The notes under the pieces: model-generated
What the model saw: only the letters and a program-made list of their open reading frames with translations
What the model was told of the DNA's origin: nothing
The model's database searches: none
Origin: Hirsutella rhossiliensis
Taxonomy: Eukaryota; Ascomycota; Sordariomycetes; Hypocreales; Ophiocordycipitaceae
DNA: 64,000 nucleotides
Direction: 5' to 3'
Assembly (NCBI RefSeq): GCF_020360975.1
Contig: NW_025408685.1
Location: 372,001 to 436,000, forward strand
Program-made: the position numbers and the translations under genes
Shown here: positions 54,201 to 63,882 of the stretch, piece by piece
Numbering within the stretch: the stretch's first letter is position 1
How the letters are laid out: every line of letters begins with the position of its first letter

Positions 54201-55090
54201 TAGAAGAGAAGAATCTTGTGATTCAACAAGTGAAGGGTGGATTCAAATAAAGAAAATAAAGAAAGGGAATGAATGACTTCAGGAGTGGAAGACGGGGTGT
54301 CAAAGCTACCCGACTGTCCCGACCAACATCAGTTGCTCTGGCCCGGAAGTAAGCCTCCAATGAGAGCAAAAGTCCAACTGAGTCGCATGAACAATTGGGC
54401 CTTATCAACCGCTCAAGCCAGGACATGACATCCGTGCAACTTGAACAGGCCTGGGCCGATGGGTCGACCCAGCAGGCGTCCCCGCACGCACGAGTAATGA
54501 TGATAGTGGTACGCTATGAGTTCTTGAAACCACATTTCATCCCGTCCTTAATCTACATGACAGAAGCTACGTTTTAGAGGATATTTACGCCCATGCAGGT
54601 GGATTCGAGATGACCAGAGTGTACCTGGGATGGGACCAGTCAGAAACGAATCTCGTGGCTCTTTTTCGACTTATGTGGGGAGCCCGGGAGCATCCCACGA
54701 ATCGGCAATCCAGCCCACTCGCCCGCATACCTGCTGTGGTAATTTACCTGTCCAAGGCAGCTACATCTAGGATTGGGAGCCCAGATTTCGTACAAGCCCA
54801 TCCCTCCCTCCCACCCGCATCCTCGCGCTATTGAAATGAATCAATCGTGCGGAGCCGAAGGTCTTATGTTTGCCCAACAAGGCCTCGCGCCATACCGACC
54901 AGCAATCACTGGACTGACCTGATTGGGGATAAGAGAACTTCATTCCCTCTTCCATTTCCATTGGGGAATTTGTCCAAATCTACAACAGCCACTGCGCTGA
55001 ATTCCATCTTTTCTTTCCTCGCTGGTTGTCCAACTTTGTTCATTTTCTCTGTTCATCCTTTGCTTGGCCACTTCTTTGGCTATCCACAAG
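54201..55090. promoter_or_regulatory. Divergent intergenic region
   Basis: About 890 bp between two divergently transcribed secreted-protein genes, with no supported ORF. The right side has a pyrimidine-rich stretch (TTTTCTTTCCTCGC, about 55,006-55,022) typical of fungal core promoters just upstream of the CAP start. It could act as a shared promoter. Confidence 0.45.
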
Positions 55091-56233
55091 ATGCGTTTGA
55101 TTGCGCAATTTACGCTCCTCCTTACTGTGATGCTGCCACTCATTGTGGCCTTGCCTCTTGACGCGGCGGTGTCCAAACAAAACATGACGTACTGGGACCC
55201 TTCCAAGGGCGAGAGTGACATGCACGGGTCCAAGTGGAATGGCTCGCCCCAGGAGGTGGATGCCTCCAAATGGCACAATTTGCCGCACAAACCGACCGTC
55301 AAAAGCGGCTCGAAGCCTTCCCCGGGCAGCTCAGCCGACGCACAGCCGGTTGAGCTGGTACCCGTGGCCTTCAGCAACCGGACCAACATTCCGGCTTTAG
55401 AAGTCGAGACGGCTCCTCCCACTAAGGCCGGCCTGGCCAATCCTGTTGCTTATCCTCAGGACGGCCATACCAACACTAATTCTCCTCCACTACCTCAAAT
55501 CAACAAGCCAAGGCCCACCAAACAAGCTCCTCCCCCTCCCAAGCCAACTCCCACTTCGCAGCCCAACTCCGGCTCAAAGCCTCCCACCAACAACTTTGGC
55601 GACTACGAGCAGACGATGCTCGAGCAGCACAACGTCCACCGCCGCAACCACTCTGCCTCTGACCTGGCGTGGGACAACACTTTGGCTCAGTACGCCGAGA
55701 ACATAGCCAACAGCTGCGTCTTCCAGCATGATATGTAAGACAGCATTCTTCAGAAACTTCAGACCTATTGCTCCGGTTGCTAAGACTGACTCGTCGATAG
55801 AAAGCAAGGCAGCGGCGGCTACGGCCAAAACCTCGCCTACGCGGGTAGCAGCGGCGGCATTGACGGCATCAAGGTCAAGACTGCTGCTTCCGCTGTTACC
55901 ATGCAGTGGTATAACGGCGAGATGGCCAATTGGCAGTTCTATGGCCAGGACAAGCCTCCCTCGAGTTCCTCCCTGGGGAAATGGGGTCACTTTACCCAGG
56001 TGGTCTGGAAGGATACTACCAAGGTTGGATGCGCCACCGTCAAGTGCGCTGCTGGCACTGTCTCATCCTTCGACTCTTGGTACACTGTCTGCAACTACAA
56101 CCCTCAAGGTAAGTCCCCTTCCCCTTCGAAATTTGGTTCGATATGTACTGACACGATGATTACAGGCAACTTCGGCGACCAGTACGGCAGCAACGTTCTC
56201 AAGCCCGTGGGCGAGAAGATGGTCACCGTCTAG
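55091..56233 (+). CDS. Secreted CAP/SCP (PR-1-like) protein
   Basis: Extracellular CAP-superfamily protein; fungal members bind sterols or lipids and many are secreted effectors or wall proteins. Exons 55,091-55,734, 55,801-56,108 and 56,166-56,233, with GT-AG introns of 66 and 57 nt. The start MRLIAQFTLLLTVMLPLIVA is a clear signal peptide. A Pro/Ser/Thr-rich linker (NKPRPTKQAPPPPKPTPTS) precedes the CAP domain: MLEQHNVHRRNHSASDLAWD, LAQYAENIANSC, GGYGQNLAYAG, GHFTQVVWKDTTKVGCA and YTVCNYNPQGNF, with the conserved His and Glu positions present. The frame is unbroken and both splice junctions keep phase. It is one of only two intact-looking host genes in the window. Confidence 0.92.
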
Positions 56234-56394
56234 GATGGTCCCCGGTGATATCACAGTGAGAGTCACAAGATGAGAAGCAGGCATAAGATTCGAAGGACTG
56301 GATGCTCATTGATTCTCTACCATCGTATCCTCACCTTTGGCTCACACTTGTAGGGGCTACGCCTGTAAGGCGCACACAGCGCTGACTTCAATTC
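56234..56394. other. 3' flank of CAP gene
   Basis: No feature seen; presumably 3' UTR and terminator of the CAP gene. Confidence 0.3.
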
Positions 56395-56507
56395 AAGTAA
56401 GTCAAGTTCGGGGCTGTAACTTGATTACTTGAAATAAAATCGTCCGCAAACTTGATTAACTTGAATTGAATTGATATACTTGATATACTTGATACCATCT
56501 GACACCC
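56395..56507. repeat. CAAGTA/TACTTGA-rich block, hAT-like end
   Basis: The motifs TCAAGTAA, ACTTGATTACTTGAA, AACTTGATTAACTTGAA and GATATACTTGATATACTTGAT repeat over about 110 bp, ending in TGACACCC (56,500-56,507). GGGTGTCA, its complement, occurs at 48,226-48,233 at the end of the hAT fragment, suggesting related ends, but the intervening DNA is not one element. Confidence 0.4.
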
Positions 56508-56849
56508 CCCTTTCGCTCACACCTCCCTTAGGCTCAGCAAAAATGGCGCCGCCCCATACAAAATTGACCAACTTCACTTACACGGCATCTGTCCAATTTT
56601 CAAGATATTGACAAGCTGTTGCCTCTCACATCTACAAGAATGACTAGGCTTCATTTTTATATTATTATTTGGTGGAGCAGAGTGTTGTGGCCTGCGGCAC
56701 CCTGGCATCGAAAAATTGCAATTCGGACCCTTCATATCCTCCTGCCTTCTTTCGCTTTCCTCTCTCACCAATCTTCTACCACCTCTCACAATGGCTTCAA
56801 AATGGCTTCATCTGATCTATAACAAGTGAGTGATGGCTGGGGTAATTTT

Positions 56850-56965
56850 TTATTTTACGGATAGCGGTCTCTCGCAGCGTCTGGCTACTCAGAAATGGGG
56901 AGTCCCCCAGAGGGCTATTTCCAGGAGAATGCAAGGCCAGTGGGCATTAACTGACCGGAACCAGC
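56850..56965 (+). pseudogene. pogo-type transposase HTH fragment
   Basis: A short open stretch reads DSGLSQRLATQKWGVPQRAI then SRRMQGQWALTDRNQPQ. It aligns with the psq HTH of the pogo-type transposase at 8.5 kb (NGLSQYRAAQKYDIPQQSIS, then DRLKGQVALADQIQP). It ends in a stop and nothing else of the element follows. Confidence 0.6.
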
Positions 56966-57365
56966 CTCAATGACACATATACAGAGATCAGGATAGTATA
57001 TTAGTTGTATGGACTCTTCGTTGAGAGCCTCTGGGCTACGCTCCGTCGCAGAGTCAGACCCGCGCCTTTCCATCTAGCCCGGGAGCGGTTTGGATTCCGA
57101 GTGTCTGCTGCTGCTGCTGGATATGTAGGGGGCCAGCAGACGTGGTCGATTTGGATGCCGGAGTGATTAGTTGTCTGATGGACTGCTCGGCCGAGGTATA
57201 GACACGATGATGGCGCAATTGCAGGTGAATGACCGTCTATATCTTGGGCCCCGTCTCGCCCGTGCTTCTCCCCGCCAATACCGGGATAGATCTCGATGGG
57301 GAAGCTGTCTTTCAGGTAGTTAGATCAGGTCTGAATGATCAGGGAGGATGATCGGGGAGGAATTT
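56966..57365. other. Unassigned
   Basis: No supported gene. Holds a short CTGCTGCTGCTGG run near 57,104 and leads into a (GTAT)n-like tract at 57,366. Confidence 0.3.
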
Positions 57366-58985
57366 ATGTATGTGTATGTATGTGTATTTTCCGTCCAGCG
57401 GCCGTGAGGCCGCTCAGGTCCCGGTGGGGCACAGGACGTGCTGAGCTAGTAGGCTGTCTACAGTCTCGTCTCGCAAACGTAAACAACCACCATCCAGCAT
57501 TTCATCGGCTCTGAGGCGCTCCGTGTTGAACCTGGTGCCCGTCAGCGGGTCGTGCAGGCGCGGCGGTGAGATTGCCATTCAGTTTTGGTCTCCAAGGGAC
57601 CGTTGTCGGAGACTGCAGAGCGCAGCCTCAGTTGGCCCGGCCGGGCAAAGGGTGTTGCAGCACCCTCTGCCTGGCCGAATCCGGGGGGGATTTGAACAAA
57701 GGAAAGAGGTGAGGGAAAGGTGTGATGCAGCCGCCTAGTGGCGAGGGCAAGCCCATTCAAAGAAGGAGGACGCCTTCGCCAGCTTGACGAACCTGTCGAA
57801 GTCTCTGCCTATTGCGCGATTGACTGCTGCATTCGGTGAGGGCGTCAGCCTCATCCGATGCCGCGGCTCGATCTTTCGGCAATAAAAGACATGGTTTGGC
57901 TCTTTCGTCGGCCACATGAGCACGTCAGTCGCGTATCGTCGTGGTTGAACCTCTCGTGGTAGTCGGCAAAGTCCCCGTGACGGGTTCTGGCTGCAAGCAG
58001 GTGGTGGAGAAGCGGTCGGGGGAGTTTGAGCTCCAGGGGGCAGCCGGTCGTCGGCTTAGGTGCAGTGGCTTGTACTGTTCGGGTGCGGAGGCTTCCCACC
58101 AGGCTTTAAATGCACTTTTAGGCTGCTGCCTAGCAGCCCTGCGCAGATATGCCAGTGTTGGGATAGCGCCTGCGGGCTCGGGTTGAGAGGTTCCTGCCTT
58201 TGCTAAGGCATCGGCCTGCTCGTTGCCGGGGATGTTGGTGTGGCCGGGGGTCCAGCGGACCTCCGTGACACCGTGTGCTGTGGCCAGAGCCTGGAATTCG
58301 AGGAAGACATCCTGGGAGGAGTCTGCCGGCATGCCTCTGAGGCATGTTGCCGCCGCGATGTTGTCGAGACAAACGACTATTCTCTGCGGTCGTGGAGGCT
58401 TAGGCAGCGCGCAGGCCCTCGAGCGCGCCTTTCGCTTCCGCATCAAAAACCTCAGCCGGCCCAAGTCGGCCGCAGCCACTTAGCACGGTTTGCCCATCCA
58501 TATGGATGGCATAGCCATAACCGACGGCTGCTTCCGAGGAGAGCGATCCGTCTGAGTAGACGACCAGAGTGTGCGGTGGTACTGACCGGAGCCAACTGCG
58601 GAAATCCGCTGCTGACTGGTCTTTCGTGGCGGTTTGCAGAGGCAGCGCTTGATCGTCGCCGAAGCGGCGAGGGAGGAGAATTGAACGCCTGCTGCAAGGC
58701 AGCAGCTGGTCGCTGCGTCGAAGTCGGGACCGGAAGCCTTCTCGCGGCATCTGGTACTTCAGTTTGATCGACCTGTGGATGGCAGGGGGCTTCTCCCAGT
58801 AGTCGCCATTGATGAGGGGTCGCTTGTCCCTTGCGCAGGAGACCGCAACGTCGAGATAGGATATCATGGAAACCGGGAACCGACGTAATGGAGCCGAATC
58901 GCTTTCGCCGAGTCTATATACGTTGTGGCTTCTCGAAGAGGAGGTACGACTGGCTCTGCACCTACTTTGCCACAATCTGTTTCCC
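57366..58985 (-). mobile_element. Tad-like LINE 3' portion
   Basis: 5'-truncated non-LTR retrotransposon on the minus strand. From 58,975 down it encodes the end of ORF2 with an RNase H domain, stops at about 57,735, and continues through a 3' UTR to a (TACA)n-like tail at about 57,366-57,392. The 3' UTR shares GTCCAGCGGC and GGGGCACAGGACGTGCTGAG with the fragment inside hAT copy 1. Confidence 0.82.
57735..58975 (-). pseudogene. LINE ORF2 C-terminus with RNase H
   Basis: RNase H residues are readable: VVYSDGSLSSEAAVGYGYAI (Asp), VFDAEAKGALEGL (Glu), VVCLDNIAAATCL (Asp), and RWTPGHTNIPGNEQADALAK (His, Asp). Downstream is TRHGDFADYHERF and a Cys-rich CSCGRRKSQT segment as in Tad-clade gag-like zinc ends, then INRAIGRDFDRF-like residues and stop. 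Frameshifts are at about 58,440 and 57,890. The reverse transcriptase is missing. Confidence 0.8.
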
Positions 58986-59020
58986 TACTCCCATATGTTG
59001 GGATCGATTCGCACACCACA

Positions 59021-59439
59021 CTAGGAAACGGACTTAGGTAGTTTCTCAGCGTCGCCTAGGCCTTGGAAGCTCCGGAGTGCTCCACGTGATGTAATGCACA
59101 CTTTTGAATGGGACCTCAAGTCGTGTTCATCAATGTATGCCTGTGAGCATCCCGCCACTAGACATACATAGTATCGACCGCAATCGGGCTGTTGTTGCTC
59201 CATGATAGATGGCGCTACTGCATATGGGAATTCCGACCTCTGCTGCTCTTGTGTCACTCCGGATGCAAAGGCTTCTTGCTGTTTGTTGTAAATGCAGGGA
59301 TTCTGGTCGGCTCACTGCCTTCACCCTGGCCCGACAATTTGCAGTCATATTCAAGGGCAGTGACGAGGAGTCCTTCCGCGTAGTCGGCCAAGTCAAAGGC
59401 TCGCTCATCCTCAGTACGAGGGCTAGCTTCATCGGCCAT
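59021..59439 (-). CDS. Small hypothetical protein with Cys/His motif
   Basis: Start MADEASPRTEDERAFDLADY at 59,439. A possible 50-nt intron (59,275-59,324) joins CKLSGQ in phase to EAFASGVTQEQQ. The C-terminal half contains CLVAGCSQAYIDEHDLRSHS, a C2H2/C2HC-like pattern. About 120 residues, not recognised. The intron lacks a clear branch point, so the alternative is a frameshifted pseudogene or chance ORF. Confidence 0.35.
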
Positions 59440-59926
59440 TGATGAGAACCAGTGCAGGAGACGGCTGAGATGGTGTAGTTAAGAGATTCAAGACTGGCGA
59501 AGGGTTGACGTGGGTGACATGGACTAGGCAGCCTGAGTCGGAGACAGGCTTGGACTTTATAGTGCCTGGTCTTTCACCACAAGGCTGGAGTCTGAGGCAA
59601 ACAGTATAGCCAACACGTATCTTAAGGGGGGAGATGGCCGACGTGGGAATGCTAATCATGTTTGGTGGGAGCCGGCAGGCACACCATGCGTGCCGCCCGT
59701 GCGGATGTCACTTGACTCCGAATGCTTACTGGCTGCAGCACCATGGAGGCTTTACACCGGATCAATGTGCAGCGGGCCAGCAATTGTTGTCAGAGACTTG
59801 TGTTCGTTTCGTGTCACTCTTGACTGCTCGTCCGACCTTGCACCTGGGCGGGATTTGCTTCTACAAGTCATCGACATCTATTCTCTTATCAAAAAGAACA
59901 GTCAGCTCAATGTTTGCTACATGCCA
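59440..59926. other. Unassigned
   Basis: No gene supported. An AAGGGGGGAGATGG run at about 59,624-59,637 resembles a polypurine tract followed by an LTR start, but no matching LTR was found. Confidence 0.3.
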
Positions 59927-60177
59927 CTATAAAATTTTGAACTCGTTTGAGCCCTTTCGACGACTGCGCGGTTTCTGGCAGTAGTTCCAGTTCCTCATGG
60001 CGCTGACCTTGCTCAAGTTGACGATGGTGCTGGCCATGTCATCAAACATCGCCAGATCCCCAACTCTCTCCGCCACTGCATCTTGCATACGTTCACCATA
60101 GTGGTTCAATATAATGTGTGGTTCAGTCCAAGCAACTCCAAAATCAACAAGCTTCCCATCTCTATAGTTACCTTCCT
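59927..60177 (-). pseudogene. Kinase-like gene (FTA2-like?), 3' part
   Basis: C-terminal part of a protein-kinase-fold gene: EGNYRDGKLVDFGVAWTEPH (DFG motif), followed by RMQDAVAERVGDLAMFDDMA and stop TAG at 59,927-59,929. It is the continuation of 63,480-63,882. When the inserted element is skipped the frame runs from FVRDIK into EGNYRDGKLVDFG. Confidence 0.7.
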
Positions 60178-60179
60178 TG

Positions 60180-63100
60180 GTGTCACAGGTCCCGGGGCCG
60201 GCTGACCGGTCATCCGGTAATCGGATTACCGCCCCGCCCCATGCAAAACCATGTCGTTTTCGAAGGCCCGGCCCTGCGGGGCTGGCGTTTTCTTAGTCGG
60301 ATTACCGCCATCGGACGGCAAAATCGAAGGTCCACGCCCGGGGCCCTGCGCGAGACCTTCGATTTCGGTCTCGCTCACGCGCGTTGCGCTCCACCTCCTC
60401 CTCCCACCTCCTCCACCACCTCCTCCATTGCCACCGTCGCGACGGCGACCGCCTGCACCATGTCAAACGCGATAGAGGATCCCCGGGTCAGGGCGGCCAT
60501 TGAGCACTACCTGTTAGATCTGGAGAACACCCAGCCGAAGAATACGAAGCGAAATTATCGTCCCAAGCAGGAAGAATGGAAGGCAAGCCGCATGCGCGCC
60601 CTGCAATCTTCATGTAGATCCATGCATTGACTGCCTCACAGGAGTGGTGTCAAGCCAACTGGCCTGCGATCCCGGACGTTTGGCCGGCCTCGGTACCACA
60701 GGGCCAACAGCTACCGGGAGACCTGGTCGATGAAGGAAAGCTCTTGCTCTTCATGAAGGAGGTAGTGGCATCACGTCCTCCAAAGAAAGGAAAGAGGGTC
60801 GCCGATGAAAGAAAACGACACCTCGAGGCTCAGGAAGCCAAGAGGGCCGTGAAAGACGCAGAGCACCATCAGGTAACAGATGTTGATCACGGGATGTGGT
60901 CGTCGGACTGAGCCAGCCCATCATACTAACACCCAGCTTCCCCCAGCAGATACCATCGTTGTAGGCGGCGGAGGTAGCGAATACGAGTCAGACTCCGACT
61001 TGGAGTTGTATGAGTCCACGCTCAAACTACAGTATAATACTGTACGGGGCTACGTCTCGGCCATACAGAAGCTTTACGACGAGCAGAAGAGCCGGGGAGT
61101 CAATCCTGCGGCCCGGCCATAGTGGCACTGAAGGCGCTCAAACGCAGCATTCTTGCAACGACTTGGAGCCGGAAGAGGAAGGAATACATGGACAGGGGAG
61201 TTGGAACTCTGAGAGATGTGTATGCGCCGGCGCAGATACCCGACCACACCAACGTGGCATGGTCCGAGAGAGAGATCGCCTGCGCCCTGAGGACGCAGGT
61301 GGACTTTCTGCTCGGGAACCACATGCTGCTGCGGTCCGGCAACCGCCTGCCGATGGAGTTGGCAGACTGCTTTCCCTGACTTACCCAACGAGGGCTTCAA
61401 GGCCCAGGGTATACCACAAAGGCGCTGGTTGTCGTGATGAACTGTGGGAAGACCAACCAGCACGGCCGCATGGAGTATGGATCTGCTTTGCGGCATCGAG
61501 ATCCGCGATCTTGTCTCATCGGCGCCCTCGCGTTCTGGCTTTTCTGGCGCTGGCAGGTAGAAAAGGCGGAAAGGTTTCCGTCTTCCAAAGAAGCGAAGAC
61601 TGGTATGAAACGAAGGTGCTCCGCCGATCGGCGAAGGAGCCTCAAGGTAAGCGTGATGGCATTCACCGGAATCCCATAACTCAGAGGGTGCATCGACCCT
61701 TTCACTCACCGAATATACAGCTCCGTTGTCGGGCCAGACTGCCCGAGAATGGACGTCCAGGTTCTACAAGAAGGCCGGCATCAAGGTCTCCAAGGTCAGC
61801 CACGCGCCTAGAGTGGCGGCGACGCAAAACGCCGACATGGCCGGAGTGGATGAAGGCCAGGCATGTCATCTGCCCTAGGCAAGCCGCCAACCCCTGGCCT
61901 GGGCTGACCTGAACTATACAGATCCGCCGAGCCGGTCGTTGGAATAACGGAGACCAAATGACCGGCTGCTATCTGACTTCCTGCCTTCGAATTCATGAGG
62001 GCCGTGGCCGACTTTGACCCTGAATGGTCGGGGTCTTATTTCGTGCCCTGGCCACCGTGAGGCCGCCTGTGGTGCTACTCGTGCAGGTCTGGCCTCAACT
62101 CGACAAATGGAAAGAGCTGGAGCAGAACATGGCCGCCGGCGCCTTCTTGGAACTCCTGGAGTGGCTTCGAGAGGTGCTCCTGCAGGACGCTGTCTTCCTT
62201 CGCGAGTCCTACCCCGACCATCCTATCTTTCAGGATCCGGTCTTCTCTTGCCCCGAGTTTGAAGCGTTCGCCAGCAAAGTTCAAGACACATGCACACGGG
62301 ACCACGAAGACAGCCATACCACGGTCATTCAAAAGCGATCCCGGTGGTTGCGGAGAAGCTGCGCACAGTACTGACTCAACAGGTCGCAGCCGAGCAGTTA
62401 GCTGAGCGAAGACATCTAGACCTTTGGGGCTTCTTCCGATCTATGCACAAAGTTGGATGAGTTTGCGCAGGCCACCTACACCGTCACCTTCAGCCCCGGC
62501 CAAGGTGCTGCAGGTCAACATGCGGAGATCGCGGGAGCTCATCAACAGAGGCGCCGCGCTCCACGAGAGACGGTCCTCAGGTCCGAGATAGGCCCTTCGC
62601 AAGCGGGCGGTCCGACATACGCTCCGCTCTCAGAGCAGCAGCAGGGAATGGTGCAAGCGGGCCAGCCCCCAGGAAGAGCGCATGGCGAGCCGCCTGGGCC
62701 GCGCGAACCTCCGAGCTTCAAGCTCCCCGTTCTGTCAAATCTGTACAGGAGCTGCTGCGTCTCTGGCGGCAGGGCTGGGGCGAAATGCCTTCTGTGGATT
62801 CTCTTGAGCGAGACTGGGGTGCTCGATGGCGGCCATCTGCAGAGAAGAATTACTTTTCCACGCGCAAGATCATCGTCGATGAGGTTCGGAGGCGGGCCCA
62901 GTCGGACGGCTTAACTGAAGATATCGTGGCGAGGCAAATGGACGAAGAACGTGGACCCAGCTCTTGGATAAGTTGTTCAAGGCCATCCGAAAGGACAGGC
63001 AAGGCGAAAAGGGACACAAACGTGCGTCGGGGCAATTCAACGTCGGTGGTAGCGAAAAGTCGATGGCGCAGTGATTTTGAACACCCGTCTGATAGAATGA

Positions 63101-63479
63101 CGAGGACCTTGGCGGCGAAAGTGCCCCCAGGCCGTCAGGGGCTGCGTCGCTACAGTCAGCGGTAGTGGCCTGTAGACAGGGTATGCATCCGCTAAGCGCC
63201 GCTGTAGCTCCAGCGCGTCAAGGCTAGAAAATGCTTCAAATCACCGCAACCTCGCAACCGACAGGATGTAGGACCTTAGACAGGGTGCATTCTGATCGCA
63301 CAAACGCAGGCTATCCAGTCGAACTGGTTTTGTCGTCGTCGGTCCCGGCTTTCGCGCTTTATGGCGCTCCGAAGATGACATCAACCCGGCAGAGGTGATG
63401 TCAAGGGCAAGCGGGTAATCGGCGGTAATCTGCGGGGTAATCCGCTGACCGCCCACCAAAGCCGGACCTGTGACATCCA
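60180..63479 (+). mobile_element. Crypton-like element with short inverted ends
   Basis: About 3.3 kb inserted in a kinase-like gene. Left end GTGTCACAGGTCCCGG (60,180-60,195) and right end CCGGACCTGTGACAT (63,462-63,476) are inverted with one indel. CTTG flanks it on both sides (60,176-60,179 and 63,480-63,483), overlapping the ends. The motif GGTAATC/GATTACC is clustered at both ends: 60,216, 60,224, 60,300 and 63,414, 63,424, 63,436. The reading frame of the host gene closes when the element and one CTTG are removed. Confidence 0.8.
60460..63165 (+). pseudogene. Crypton-like tyrosine recombinase with GCR1_C-like domain
   Basis: Start MSNAIEDPRVRAAIEHYLLD at 60,460. A GC-AG intron (60,583-60,641) joins QEEWK to EWCQANWPAIPDVW; a GT-AG intron (60,873-60,936, CTAAC branch) joins EHHQ to LPPADTIVVGGG. 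Then LQYNTVRGYVSAIQKLYDEQ (core-binding), LRSGNRLPMELAD (probable catalytic Arg), VVMNCGKTNQHGRMEYG, SHAPRVAATQNADMAGV (H-x-x-R box) and IRRAGRWNNGDQM with CYLTSC (probable Tyr). C-terminal GCR1_C-like segment: DWGARWRPSAEKNYFSTRK and IIVDEVRRRAQSDGLTED. Frameshifts from about 61,110 onward and an interruption near 61,880-61,920 break the gene. It is homologous to, but clearly diverged from, the palindrome arms. Confidence 0.72.
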
Positions 63480-63882
63480 CTTGATGTCACGGACAAATAT
63501 CCCGATCGAGTGTAAAGATGATAAATCTCGTAGTTTGCGCAACAAGCTTTTGGCATTGACCCCGGAACTTGCACTTGCAAGATCTTTAACAATGGCACAG
63601 ATCGGACGGATTGGTGCTTTAAGGCGTTGCCCTGTTCAACACTGAAATCAAGGTTCCACTCATCCTCCAGTTTTCGGATGTCTTTTCCTCCAAGCGGATA
63701 TAGCCATGGCATGGAACTGCAACTTGATGCGGCAGTAATCGCCTGTCTTGCGCCTGCTTGATGCGACTGTATGCGCGGCATTCTGAGTAAAAGGGCATAA
63801 CATGCCATTCCAACTCTTCTTCAGTGCAGCGGATACCCGCAGTGTAAAATTGGTGGTAGTCATACGAAATATCGTACGGCAT
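63480..63882 (-). pseudogene. Kinase-like gene (FTA2-like?), 5' part
   Basis: Start MPYDISYDYHQFYTAGIRCT at 63,882, then EELEWHVMPFYSECRAYSRI and HQVAVPCHGYIRLEEK. One base is missing in an A-run near 63,690 and the frame shifts to KLEDEWNLDFSVEQG, then shifts again to IVKDLASASSGVNAKSLLRK and HSIGIFVRDIK, a catalytic-loop-like motif. The pattern resembles fungal FTA2/kinase-like proteins; the family name is tentative. The gene is cut at FVRDIK by the Crypton-like element. Upstream (63,883-64,000) no other gene is visible. Confidence 0.65.

Noticed and set aside
59624..59640. Polypurine tract plus LTR start
   Set aside because: AAGGGGGGAGATGG looks right, but no second LTR copy or upstream retrotransposon gene was found.
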